Positions 11,842-21,190 of a DNA stretch of 64,000 nucleotides are shown piece by piece. Each line of letters starts with the position of its first letter. Positions within the stretch are counted from its first letter, which is position 1. The position numbers and the translations under genes are program-made. The stretch covers positions 434,001 through 498,000 of the forward strand of contig JAADKB010000009.1 of the NCBI GenBank assembly GCA_009982845.1. Reading direction: 5' to 3'. This DNA comes from Delphinella strobiligena. Taxonomy: Eukaryota; Ascomycota; Dothideomycetes; Dothideales; Dothioraceae. Below the pieces are notes generated by a model, which worked only from the letters and a program-made list of their open reading frames with translations, was not told where the DNA came from and searched no databases.

Positions 11842-13704
11842 ATGTCGTCCCGCGTGGGTGCTCGATTCAGACAGAGGAAGCTTTCGACAAAGCATCCTCT
11901 TCAGATCGTTCGGGAGCATGAGATAGAGACCTTTGCCATCGATGATGACCCCCAGCGCCACATTCCCCATGTCGAAACCGGTGTTGAGAAAGCAGAAGAA
12001 ACTGTAAGTTTCACGTGATCAATTTTTCTGCCACAACACAATACTCACAGCAGGATAGGAACACCATTTGCAAGCTGTCATATCTGCCTCTGCTGCAGCA
12101 TCATTAGGTGGAAAGGTTTCCCAGGTCTTCATTCCCACTCCAGAGGCGAAATCGAGTAACATTCCCTATGAGCAACTGTATCCTCGAAGTTTCGCCTCGC
12201 CCTCAACCTACATCCGATTTAGCTCTACCGTCGAGGACTGCATCGGCCCACAATATTGCGTAGATGAAGAAGACGACGTCTTTCTGTTAAATGTCAATCA
12301 TGCTAGGAAGGATGGCGAGCCTAAATTGACCGAGGATCTCCTCGAAGAAGTCATTAGTTTCTTTGAGACAGCCACGACAGTCTTACAACCTGCTGCTGCA
12401 ATAGACAAACCCCCTCCACCCAGTTTTGAACTCTTAGAGTCCCGATATGATGACGATGAGGTTTCGTACATCTCGCCCGAGGGGCGAAAGTGGGCCAAGG
12501 AGATATACAACCATTGGCAGACTAGGCGATTGCAAAAAGGCAATCAGTCGCTACTATCATCACTCAAGTTTGAGACTGGTCAGGAAACTGACGACGCGGA
12601 CGCTTACGTCTGCTTCCGAAGACGTGAAGTACGCCAAGCGCGCAAGACGAGAGGACGAGATGCCCAAGTCGCCGAAAAGCTGAAGAAGATGAGGAGAGAG
12701 CTCGAGGAGGCAAGGAATCTTGTCATGGCAGTCAATCAACGAGAACAGCTGAAGCAACAACAAATCGTGACGGAGCGAGATGTGTTCAAACAGCGCTCTG
12801 AGCTCAAAAGGGTTAAGATCCAGCAAGGCATCAGGGACGAGAAAGACAACGATCTTGACTTACTTGTCACCCAAAAGGTATATTGGGTCGTTAGTGTCAG
12901 GAAAAGGTTGAATTTGCTGACATCGGATAGCCTGCCCCCAAGCCCAAGGCCCGTGGAGAGGCCGGATCACGACCAGCGACGTTGCGTATCAACACCTCCA
13001 GATCAGAAGGGCGCGCACCCGAAAACGATCTTGTGCAATTGTCAGACATCCAAGAAGAGACGGCTGTGCAAGCACGCCGCTTCGTCGAGGATAAAATCCG
13101 GCGCCACCGCGATTGGAACAACGACTGGGTCGACAACACCTGGTCACCGATCACGCCGCCGCCAGAAACGTCTTCGGCAGCTGGGTTTCTGCCAAAGTTG
13201 GAGGAGATTCAATTACCCACACCTCCTGCCTCACTGCATTCGGAAGCTTCTGACCACAACGCAAAGGATGTCGAGATGAAAGATGCCGACGCTGACCTTC
13301 CTACACCTGTTAGCAATGGGGAACGACAAGAACAGTCTGCCGTTCGAACAATGTTCCGGTTCAACTCGCCGCCACCAGAAGCACGTAACTATGATCGACC
13401 CGCGTACCGCCGGCGGTATGGTAGGGGCGGCAGGCTTTATATCGAGGAGATGAAATCCAGACCTTTCGTGTTGAGTAAAGGAGTCGTTTGCGATTCGGAC
13501 GATGAAAGCGATGGCGAACCAGTCGTCCATCCTTTCGACTGTTATGATTCTCTAGGCCTGAGCTACCGGGCTTCTCTGCTCGCTACCAGACCGAAAATGG
13601 ACCCTGCAGCTGAGCAAGCAGTCAGAAGGGCCATGTCCAGTGGTGACATTGCCATGATGAACGGGCAAAGCACGGCAGGGCAGACGCCGGTCCGACGGGA
13701 ATGA
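11842..13704 (+). CDS. EPL1: Enhancer of polycomb-like protein 1 (NuA4/piccolo subunit)
   Basis: Three exons, 11842-12003, 12059-12877 and 12931-13704, give 584 residues; both introns are phase 0 with GTAAGT/GTATAT donors and TAG acceptors. The N-terminus RFRQRKLSTKHPLQIVREHE is diagnostic for the enhancer-of-polycomb domain, which continues through EHHLQAVISA, IPYEQLYPRSF and the acidic CVDEEDDVFL segment. A coiled coil follows (about residues 215-285, many Arg/Glu/Gln heptads), then a C-terminal region rich in Pro and acidic residues with RRYGRGGRLYIEEM. In yeast Epl1 scaffolds the Esa1-Yng2 piccolo module that acetylates histones H4 and H2A, and tethers it to the larger NuA4 complex. The first ATG of the conserved N-terminus was used as start. 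Length is usual for filamentous ascomycetes. Confidence 0.95.
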
Positions 13705-13990
13705 CCGCCAGAGGCGGGTTGATGGATGATGCGTGACGAGGACATTCCTTTTTCCTTACTGACTCTTGTGATACCACACTGTTTGCATGACTGTATAATA
13801 TTGTAGCATAGAAAGCCAAAATGGACACTTTTGGCAAGCAAACTTTTCCAGTGGTTGAGTGAAAGGGTGGACGTGCGAGATGGCGCGTCGTGGGAGCCAG
13901 CATACAGTGCCTTTGCTGGTTTAGATGTGGTTTATGCTTGTGGTGGATGGCTGAGCAGCTCCCTTGTTGGCTGGTCTGTTCCGACATATT

Positions 13991-15520
13991 TTATGCTCGT
14001 GGTGCGTGTCTCTCGACTGCTTCATTGTGGGCCTGGCTTGTTTTCATAAAGGCATCGAGAAGAATCTGCTTCTCCCCAATACGCACATGCAGTGCCATAG
14101 CCTTTCGAAGGTCGGATGTGTTTTGGGGCGGACTCTGGTCTAATTTCTGAGCCAGCAGCATGTCATCGTCCAGAGAGGTAGGGTATTGAGCCATGCGTGC
14201 CTGAAGGACATGACAAAGTATGCCCAGGAAACGCACGGAGTGTTTCTCGTTGACGTCCAAAGTAGCTTTGCGAGGCTTTGACGCCCTTTTTTCGCTAACC
14301 TCGGCTGCCGTCAGATCCAAGGCCCACATGAGGTTACGGAGAAGGGGAGGGAACAGATCGTCCTCGGGGTCGCGAGAAATGTCATAGCCATCGTCGAGCA
14401 CGTCATACTCGTCAAGATACTCGAGCAGTGGTTCCACAAGATCATCCGTCATGTCCGACTTGGTCGAATGAGGATACATGACTTGTTCATAGGGCGAGGC
14501 AGGGTCATTCTCCAGTGCATTCTCACGGTAGACATCAATGACAAGCTGACGAGGGATCTCAACAACGTCGTAGTGAGCGTAGTTATTGGTGATGTATCCG
14601 TAACGACGAAGGAGATCGGCGCGAGGAAGTGCTCCATAGTCATTGAGGATTTCTTCACCGACCCTGATGGGCTTGGTGGCTCTCATGGTAACGGCGTCTT
14701 TGCCGTAGAAGAGCTGTGCGTTGTCCCTGTCTGCATCGGCATTGAGCAAGTCGGCCATTGGGACCATGGCTTTGGGCAGCAAGGCTTCGTCTTCTTCTTC
14801 AGCGAAGCCATCCTCATCCATCTCTTGCTGAGAGACATCCTTTTCGATATCAAAAGCGTAGGCCATGATTGTCGAGCCCATGCGATGTGCCAGGACAAGG
14901 AGGTCCATGTCGCTAAGCAAGGCAGCATTTGGAAAGAGAGAGGGATTGGCACGGATAGGAGCGACGACTTTGTCGAGAAAGTTGCGACTCGCTTCATCTT
15001 TGCCAATCTTCTGTCGGACCGCACTGGCCTGGAGTTGGTCAAGTTCATCATCGTCCCAAAACATGAGCGAGTTGAAGTCGGCAGGTAGAATGTCAAAATA
15101 GGGCTTCCAAGGAGACTGCTCTCCTTGGAGAAATTCGTAAATCATGACAAGAACGAGAGAGATCCACTGATCTTCAACCTGTGCGACCAATTGACGACCG
15201 GCGTCGTTCTCGATGAAGGCCGAGTCCTCGACGCTGAGGAAGTCGGCTCGACTTAGGGAGAACAAGTCCTCGTCCTTGTGGATATCCTGGGTTGCGACTG
15301 TGATTCGAGTTAGAAGGGTTGACCTTGGATATGGACGCGCGAACACAGCATGATACATGCTGAATCTGTATCGACATGCGGGTACCGGATGCATACCTAG
15401 ACCACGGCCTGCATTTCGAAAGCGAAGGTCAGCAATATCAATTTTAGGACTGATATTGGTGCGACGACTTCTGAACCAGGCGGCAAAAGTCTGGGACTTG
15501 ACTTGAAAGTCATCTGCCAT
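13991..15520 (-). CDS. RKM4: SET-domain ribosomal lysine N-methyltransferase, Rkm4-like
   Basis: Exon 1 is 15520-15397 and exon 2 15297-13991, giving 476 residues. The intron (99 bp, GTATGC...CACAG) is needed because the uninterrupted reading inserts a non-family stretch; splicing restores AGRGLVATQDIHKDEDLFSL, the usual SET N-motif. The SET domain with its insert runs to about residue 275 and includes MVPMADLLNADADRDNAQLF and the cofactor/substrate motif EEILNDYG near residue 260. A helical Rubisco-LSMT-type substrate-binding domain follows to the C-terminus. Yeast Rkm4 monomethylates ribosomal protein Rpl42; other members of the group modify other ribosomal proteins, so the substrate is inferred. 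I start at the ATG for MADDFQVK rather than 14 codons upstream, because the SET-flanking helix begins there. Head to head with KAE1, 273 bp apart. Confidence 0.88.
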   Translation of the reverse strand: MADDFQVKSQTFAAWFRSRRTNISPKIDIADLRFRNAGRGLGMHPVPACRYRFSMYHAVFARPYPRSTLLTRITVATQDIHKDEDLFSLSRADFLSVEDSAFIENDAGRQLVAQVEDQWISLVLVMIYEFLQGEQSPWKPYFDILPADFNSLMFWDDDELDQLQASAVRQKIGKDEASRNFLDKVVAPIRANPSLFPNAALLSDMDLLVLAHRMGSTIMAYAFDIEKDVSQQEMDEDGFAEEEDEALLPKAMVPMADLLNADADRDNAQLFYGKDAVTMRATKPIRVGEEILNDYGALPRADLLRRYGYITNNYAHYDVVEIPRQLVIDVYRENALENDPASPYEQVMYPHSTKSDMTDDLVEPLLEYLDEYDVLDDGYDISRDPEDDLFPPLLRNLMWALDLTAAEVSEKRASKPRKATLDVNEKHSVRFLGILCHVLQARMAQYPTSLDDDMLLAQKLDQSPPQNTSDLRKAMALHVRIGEKQILLDAFMKTSQAHNEAVERHAPRA

Positions 15521-15793
15521 GATCGCAGATTCTCGAAGAGGCGAAGGAATATACAAGAGCAAGATGAAAGAAGAGGCTGCGTCAGAGCAGAGTGGTGCCC
15601 TTGCCGGGTAATACTACACTGTTCTGCCATGTGGACCAGACACTCAATGAATGGTCGGGGCTCTAGACCGCCTTTCGGCTACCCATGTCATGTGGCCCGT
15701 GCTGCGTCTTCCCTTCTGTCACTTTTGAACTTCTTAACCTTAATTATAACATGACTAGACTTGATTATTCGTTATAGTGAAGACGCAATCAAA
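15521..15793. promoter_or_regulatory. Bidirectional promoter, RKM4-like / KAE1
   Basis: Only 273 bp separate the two start codons, so both promoters must overlap or share elements. The right end (about 15735-15780) is AT-rich. Both genes serve translation (ribosomal protein methylation, tRNA t6A), which would fit co-expression, but this is inference. Confidence 0.5.
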
Positions 15794-16897
15794 ATGCCCA
15801 TCTCACTAGGCCTCGAAGGCTCTGCTAACAAGCTGGGTGTTGGTGTCATCCTTCATCCCTCCCCTCAACATGACAGCCCTATTCAGCACGCCAAACACTC
15901 GAGTCCTCCCGTGCGCATTCTTTCCAATCTTCGTCACACATATGTATCGCCTCCAGGATCTGGATTCCTGCCCAAGGACACAGCTGCACACCATCGTCGT
16001 TGGGTGGTGAGATTGGTCAAGCAGGCCATCAAACAGGCTGGCATTAGCATTGAAGACATTGATTGCATCTGCTTCACAAAAGGCCCTGGCATGGGTGCTC
16101 CCCTTGGAGCAGTCGCCGTCACTGCTCGTATGCTCTCGCTTCTCTGGAATAAGCCTTTGGTCGGGGTCAATCACTGCGTGGGACACATTGAAATGGGCCG
16201 CGCCATTACAGGAGCCGAGAATCCAGTCGTGCTCTACGTCTCTGGTGGAAACACTCAGATCATCGCATACAGCGCCCAGAGATATCGCATCTTTGGTGAG
16301 GCACTGGACATTGCCGTTGGAAATTGTCTCGACAGATTCGCAAGAGCCTTGGCCATCAGCAACGACCCAGCCCCGGGTTACAACATTGAGCAAATGGCAA
16401 AGAAGGGCAAGGTCTTGCTGGATCTGCCATATGCTGTCAAGGGTATGGATGTGAGCTTCTCGGGTATTCTGGCCAGAGTTGAGGAAATGGCCAAGAAGAT
16501 GGATGCAGTAGACAAGGGTGACGTCGAGGTCTGGAAGGACGCCGAGACTGGCCAACCTATCACGAGGGAAGATCTGTGCTTCACCCTGCAAGAGACTGTC
16601 TATGCCATGTTGGTCGAAATCACCGAGCGCGCAATGGCTCACGTTGGTGCAAGCCAGGTGCTGATTGTGGGTGGAGTTGGTTGCAATATGCGCTTACAAG
16701 AAATGATGGGCCTCATGGCCAGCGAGAGAGGAGGTAGTGTCTACGCTACCGATGAGCGCTTCTGCATCGACAACGGAATCATGATTGCTCACGCAGGCTT
16801 GCTTGCTTGGAGAATGGGCTTCAAGACCGAACTGGAGGACAGCAGTTGCACGCAGAGGTTCAGGACTGACGAGCCCCTTATCAACTGGAGAGACTAG
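15794..16897 (+). CDS. KAE1: tRNA N6-threonylcarbamoyladenosine synthase subunit Kae1 (EKC/KEOPS)
   Basis: Intronless, 367 residues, the usual length for eukaryotic Kae1. It transfers the threonylcarbamoyl group from TC-AMP to A37 of ANN-decoding tRNAs as the catalytic subunit of the EKC/KEOPS complex. Visible family features: GLEGSANKLGVG at the N-terminus, CFTKGPGMGAPL, the metal-binding motif NHCVGHIEMGR (two His about residues 127 and 131), VSGGNTQIIAY, GNCLDRFAR and the C-terminal YATDERFCIDNGIMIAHAG with the third metal ligand Asp. An upstream in-frame ATG at 15761 lacks homology, so the ATG directly before PISLGLEGS was used. It has no mitochondrial presequence, unlike the Qri7/OSGEPL1 paralogue, so it is the cytosolic/nuclear form. 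Confidence 0.96.
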   Translation: MPISLGLEGSANKLGVGVILHPSPQHDSPIQHAKHSSPPVRILSNLRHTYVSPPGSGFLPKDTAAHHRRWVVRLVKQAIKQAGISIEDIDCICFTKGPGMGAPLGAVAVTARMLSLLWNKPLVGVNHCVGHIEMGRAITGAENPVVLYVSGGNTQIIAYSAQRYRIFGEALDIAVGNCLDRFARALAISNDPAPGYNIEQMAKKGKVLLDLPYAVKGMDVSFSGILARVEEMAKKMDAVDKGDVEVWKDAETGQPITREDLCFTLQETVYAMLVEITERAMAHVGASQVLIVGGVGCNMRLQEMMGLMASERGGSVYATDERFCIDNGIMIAHAGLLAWRMGFKTELEDSSCTQRFRTDEPLINWRD

Positions 16898-17208
16898 AGT
16901 GACTTTTCTTGATAATGAGCTACGAGCCCATGAGGTATGATGCAAAGGACCGCTTAAAGTGAAGTGCTGCGCCTTTTTTTCCCATGCCTGCTGTACGAAA
17001 CCTGTCCAACCTTTTACCAAAGAACGCCGTGCTCGCCGCGCAAAACCCTGGAAAGCGGCAAAGGAAGAGCTAAAAGACTGTCGTGACTGGGGACCATGCT
17101 CGCTGAGCAAAATCTGAGGAATCCAATCGCTGAAAGAGTCCCGTTCGTCTTGGAGATGAAAGTCCGATGTGTCAAAGACCAAAGAGGTCCTTTCGCCATC
17201 GTAAACAT
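16898..17208. other. Short convergent 3' intergenic region
   Basis: About 310 bp between the stop of KAE1 and the stop of the small nuclear protein on the other strand. It should hold both polyadenylation regions. No gene or repeat seen. Confidence 0.5.
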
Positions 17209-17884
17209 TTACTCTTCTCCCTCGTCGTCTGGTAAGGCACCGTCACCGTCCTCGGATCCGTCGTCAAGCATAATGCGTCTTGGAGGTCCCTTGCGCGCCT
17301 TCTTGCGTCCCAGACGTCTGATCTGGCTTTCATCGTCGGAGTTGTCGTCTTCAGCCTCAGTGGCTCTGGTACGCTTCTTGACGGCGACGGCGGTGCCCTT
17401 CTTGGTAGCAGCGGTGCCCTTCTTGGTAGCAGCGGTGCCCTTCTTCTTGACGGCTGCAGTGCCCTTTTTGGCAACGGCTGCCTTTTGTGGAGCGGCCTTG
17501 GGGGTGTCGGGTTCAGCGTCGTCACCTACGTGATGAACAACTATCAGCAATCTCTTTGGGCAACACAGAAACAAAAACAGTCGAAGACTTACCCTCAGAG
17601 GCGACAGTGGCCTCTGGATTGGCGTCGGCTTCCCAGACGACGCGGAGCTTCTTCTTGATGACACCCCAGGTGTTTGTGAGAGTCTTCATGGTGTTGATGT
17701 CGCTCTTTTCAAGGAGCTTATCCATGTTGACCTTCATTCTTCAGTCAGCACAATCTCGCTAGCATCACAACTCGGGCATAGAATTCACCTCTGGCATGCT
17801 GGTCATACACTGCCAGGAGTGCTGGAGGACAGCGTCCTCCCTGGGAGTGAGGCCAAACGGATTGGCACGGTTTTCGTTGCTCAT
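17209..17884 (-). CDS. Small basic nuclear protein with KKGTA repeats (hypothetical)
   Basis: Three exons on the minus strand, 17884-17789, 17731-17593 and 17525-17209, encode 183 residues. The N-terminal ~75 residues (NPFGLTPREDAVLQHSWQCM ... NTWGVIKKKL) look like a small folded helical domain seen in fungal hypothetical proteins; it resembles a Myb/SANT-like helix pair but I cannot name it. The middle carries about four KKGTAA units reminiscent of histone H1 tails, followed by an acidic segment, a KKARKGPPRRI basic patch (likely nuclear localisation signal) and an acidic C-terminus. Intron 1 ends in AAG rather than CAG/TAG; the only earlier usable AG, 7 nt upstream, gives a stop within seven codons. 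Intron 2 is GTAAGT...TAG. Function unknown; chromatin association is inference from composition. Confidence 0.75.
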
Positions 17885-18498
17885 TGTGGATGACTGCGGA
17901 TTGCTGTTGACTGCGGATTGCTGTTGGACTCGCGTTGATTTTGAACGGATCCAGGGGCTTGCAGCGTATTAGTCAAGATCTCGAATCTGAAGAATCGACA
18001 GTAAACTCACACGCTGTGAGCGCTAAAAACGCGGTTCGGCTTGAGAGTCCAGAAGAAAAAGAGTCGCCTCGAATCGGACAAAATGTTGTTGTGGTGTTCA
18101 GCCAGAAGACGTGCCAGATGCGCGCGTGCTTTGTAGCCAAATCACAGACCGACCCGGCAACGGCTGTCGCTGCTTTTCCATCCCATCACCCTTTTTTTTT
18201 GCTGGCAGAAACTTTGGCTTTCCTTTCTCTCCTCGACGTGTCCAACTCATGTCGGACTATCAAAGCAGGTCCCGGTGAATGAGAGGCATCTGTCTAGCGC
18301 CTTTCCTGCCCTTCTGAGTAAGGTACCTAAGGTAAGGTAGTGAAATCCCACCCCTCGACCGCGCTTTCCCTCCCATCCTTTCATCGCTAAACACAAGTGA
18401 ACAATACCATCACAGGCTTAACCGAGCAATTCATCTCCAGAGGGGCAAGCGCCTCTTGTTCAGGCTGAAATGCCACTCGTTCCTGACTCGCGTTGAAA

Positions 18499-18562
18499 GC
18501 TTTCACTCTACCCAATACCTTATGTTCAACGCTTTCACTCTACCTAATACTTCATGTTCAAC
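18499..18562. repeat. 32-bp tandem duplication
   Basis: Two adjacent 32-bp units begin GCTTTCACTCTACC and end ATGTTCAAC (18499-18530 and 18531-18562), differing at a few positions, with the first bases of a third degenerate unit after them. Confidence 0.8.
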
Positions 18563-18956
18563 CTCTTTCACTTCCCGCCTCTACGTCTAGATCGAGTCGC
18601 GCACTGCTTGACGTCAAGTATCGTTCCTCCATGACCAAGACTAAAAGACTACCTTACCTACACGTTTTCAGTCTCGGATCTTGCAGCTACCTTCGTCTAC
18701 CTTCACTCTGCGTCAAGAGGGTTTCCAGAGAGAGGGGATACAAGTTCAGCTTGGTGATTCAGGAAGAAAGATGGGGATGTAAGTGGTGGGTGTGATGCTG
18801 ATGGAACGTACGATCTGTTTTGTCCTTATCAGTGCATAATACGGTACGATGGAATGGTCATTATTGGTCACCATACCTTATTTTTTCGTATCTTTCGTGG
18901 AGAGCGACTGACTGACTGCACTTGATCAGGCTGGCCTGGGCTAGATTGAAGCGCGT

Positions 18957-18983
18957 ATGGCAAGGCAAGGCAAGGCAAGGCAG
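18957..18983. repeat. GGCAA pentanucleotide repeat
   Basis: About five head-to-tail GGCAA units in non-coding DNA. Confidence 0.7.
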
Positions 18984-19648
18984 AAGATAAGGTGCAAATA
19001 TCTCAGATGGCCGTGGGCGATGTAGAGTACATTTTCTTGCTATCCAGAGGTTCTTGAGGCTTTTGTCGGTATGTTATCGTACATGCATACTTTACCTAGC
19101 TTGTTGATGTCGAGGGCCTCGCTAGCTCGTTCGTACGGGTATTCGTGTTCCCACTCCTGGTTTATGCTACGATTTACCGTGGTGTTTGCGAAGGAAGGGG
19201 GGAATAATTGGACAGGCAGTCGTCGCGCGTTTAAGACAAGAAGAGTGGTTTGAAAGGAGCGTGGCTGTGATGAGAAGGAAGTAATGGTCTGAGATGGAAC
19301 ATGACTACGGGTGTTCCCTCTTCTTCCTTTCAGACGCACCTATAGCACACGAGCTTCATGCTCTCTGTTCGCAGGCCGAATTCGCTTGTCTGGTACGTTC
19401 CTTGTTGACATCTCGGGTACACTAGAGATAGCAGGTATAGATGCCGCGTTTCCTTGCCGCAGCTTTGGAAATGAAAAAAAGGGTGATGGGCTTGTTACTT
19501 TGCGAGATATGGACATATTCCATCTCTCGTTTTTGGAAGGGAGTGTTCTGTGTAGCTAAGCACGCAGGGGTATCAATAACGCCATAACTTCTTCTTCGTC
19601 ATCTCGATGCCTGAACGCCTGACTAGATGGTGCATTTTCACTGTCGTT

Positions 19649-20665
19649 TCAACCACTGTATCCGTGCTTGGCGTTCCTGAATAGATCGCCTATGACATCC
19701 TTCTGCTGCTGCTGCTGTTGCTGTTGTGCGACCATGTGGTTATAACCTGGTGGTGGGCCCGGGTATGGCTGCTGCTGACCATTGAAATGCTGATGAGCGA
19801 GTTGCTGCTGGGCGAAGAACAGAGTGGGATCGGGTTGCTGCTGGTGATGTTGTTGCGGTAGGTGGCTGTACTGGGGTTGTTGTTCTTGAACCTGATATTG
19901 CTGCTGCGAAGGCGCCTGCTGCCCAAACAACTCGTTCATGCTGACCTGACGACCCACTACAGGATACGTTGCTTCAGCATATGCGGCATCATCATTGTAT
20001 GCGCTTTGGTCGTAAGGCGCCTGCTGCTGCTGTTGTTGCTGCATATGGCCATCTGCGACAGCGCTCGCAGCCTCCTCCTCAGCCATCCTCCTACTCGTCT
20101 CAGCATTGACCGCACATTCGAAAATCTTCTCGGCCACCTTCCTCTTCCTCTCGGCCGTAGGACTGGGAGGCGGGTCGGCATAGATCCAGAGTCCATAACA
20201 CTGGGAAATGCCGTCCTCGCCCTCGACCTGTATTATCACGTATTCGTCGGTGATTTGAATATTCTCACTGCTAGTGAGTGGGGTCGAATAGTTATCCAGG
20301 CCTTTGCGATTGATGATCATCACGTTGTAGCGATCGAGGAGGGTTGTCGCACCGCCGCCGGGGAGTTGTTCGGGGGCTTGTTGGCAGACGAATAGGGTGC
20401 CTTCTATACCACATTTTTCCCATTGTTGTGATGTATTGGAGAAGACATAGACGACTGCAAAGTTGGCAACGGCAAGAATGTCGATTATGGATGCGTCGTG
20501 TCGCTTTAGTACTGATAGGTTCAGCTCTTCGTTTGTCTTTGGTGGGATGGGTGCTGTGGCTGCCATTGTGTCCGTCATGTTGGCTGCATCCGTGTCGTAG
20601 TCGGATTGGATCACTTGTACATGAGGCTGGGCAGCGCGTGTGCGCCCTCCTCTTTTCCCTGGCAT
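19649..20665 (-). CDS. DCP1: mRNA decapping enzyme subunit Dcp1
   Basis: Intronless, 338 residues. Dcp1 is the activating partner of the Dcp2 nudix hydrolase, removing the m7G cap in cytoplasmic P-bodies. The EVH1-like Dcp1 domain lies at about residues 35-180: LNLSVLKRHDASIIDILAVA, the VYVFSNTSQQWEKCGIEGTL strand pair, then LLDRYNVMIINRKGLDNY and the C-terminal edge CYGLWIYADPPP. These are hallmark residues of the family. The C-terminal half is Gln-rich with several poly-Gln runs (CAG/CAA codons), typical of P-body proteins, and ends in a short helix DVIGDLFRNA. Filamentous fungal Dcp1 is longer than yeast Dcp1 by such a tail. The start is the first ATG; a basic RGGRTRA stretch follows it. 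Confidence 0.95.
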   Translation of the reverse strand: MPGKRGGRTRAAQPHVQVIQSDYDTDAANMTDTMAATAPIPPKTNEELNLSVLKRHDASIIDILAVANFAVVYVFSNTSQQWEKCGIEGTLFVCQQAPEQLPGGGATTLLDRYNVMIINRKGLDNYSTPLTSSENIQITDEYVIIQVEGEDGISQCYGLWIYADPPPSPTAERKRKVAEKIFECAVNAETSRRMAEEEAASAVADGHMQQQQQQQAPYDQSAYNDDAAYAEATYPVVGRQVSMNELFGQQAPSQQQYQVQEQQPQYSHLPQQHHQQQPDPTLFFAQQQLAHQHFNGQQQPYPGPPPGYNHMVAQQQQQQQQKDVIGDLFRNAKHGYSG

Positions 20666-21190
20666 CTTTGTTGTATGTAACGTTTCAAAATGAGTGCTGA
20701 CTGCGATGAAAGCTGTGTGGTGGTCGAAGTGCTGGAGTTTGGGAGACGCGTTCGCCCGACGTCATCGCGATGGATTGCATCTTTTCTTAGACAGTTGGGC
20801 GACCCTGTCCTTCATCGACCTTCATCCTTTTGGACCAGCAAACAGACAGCAGTTAACAATATGTGAATACCATAGGTTTGCCAGAGTGTTCCAGGCATCT
20901 CTCTTATTATGACGTTTGTCCGAAACTTACCTAGAGGCCTGGTACATGTGTCTAGATAGCCTTGTGAATTATGGATAGGCGTCTTCACCGTTAGGACCTG
21001 GTAATATTCAATGTGCTCGGCTGCCAGCATGAACTTTACACACACTGGCACAACATATTTCACCTGGAGCTTTACATATAGCATGGAAAATCAACATTAC
21101 TTCAAGTTGCGTTGTTTCTGCTATGAACACATACGGAACATGTTTCGTCTTCTGTCCAAGCCAAATACCACAACAATGCCATACAGCCAT
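20666..21190. other. Upstream region of DCP1 / 3' side of sulfatase
   Basis: About 525 bp between the DCP1 start and the sulfatase stop, both on the minus strand. It should hold the DCP1 promoter and the sulfatase terminator. No supported gene. Confidence 0.5.

Larger units (their letters stand above)
17885..19648. other. Long intergenic region with small tandem repeats
   Basis: 1.76 kb between the upstream side of the small nuclear protein and the 3' end of DCP1. It contains an ACCTAAGGTAAGGTA-type motif near 18318-18340, a 32-bp tandem duplication (18499-18562) and a GGCAA repeat (about 18959-18982). ORFs are short and unsupported. Confidence 0.5.
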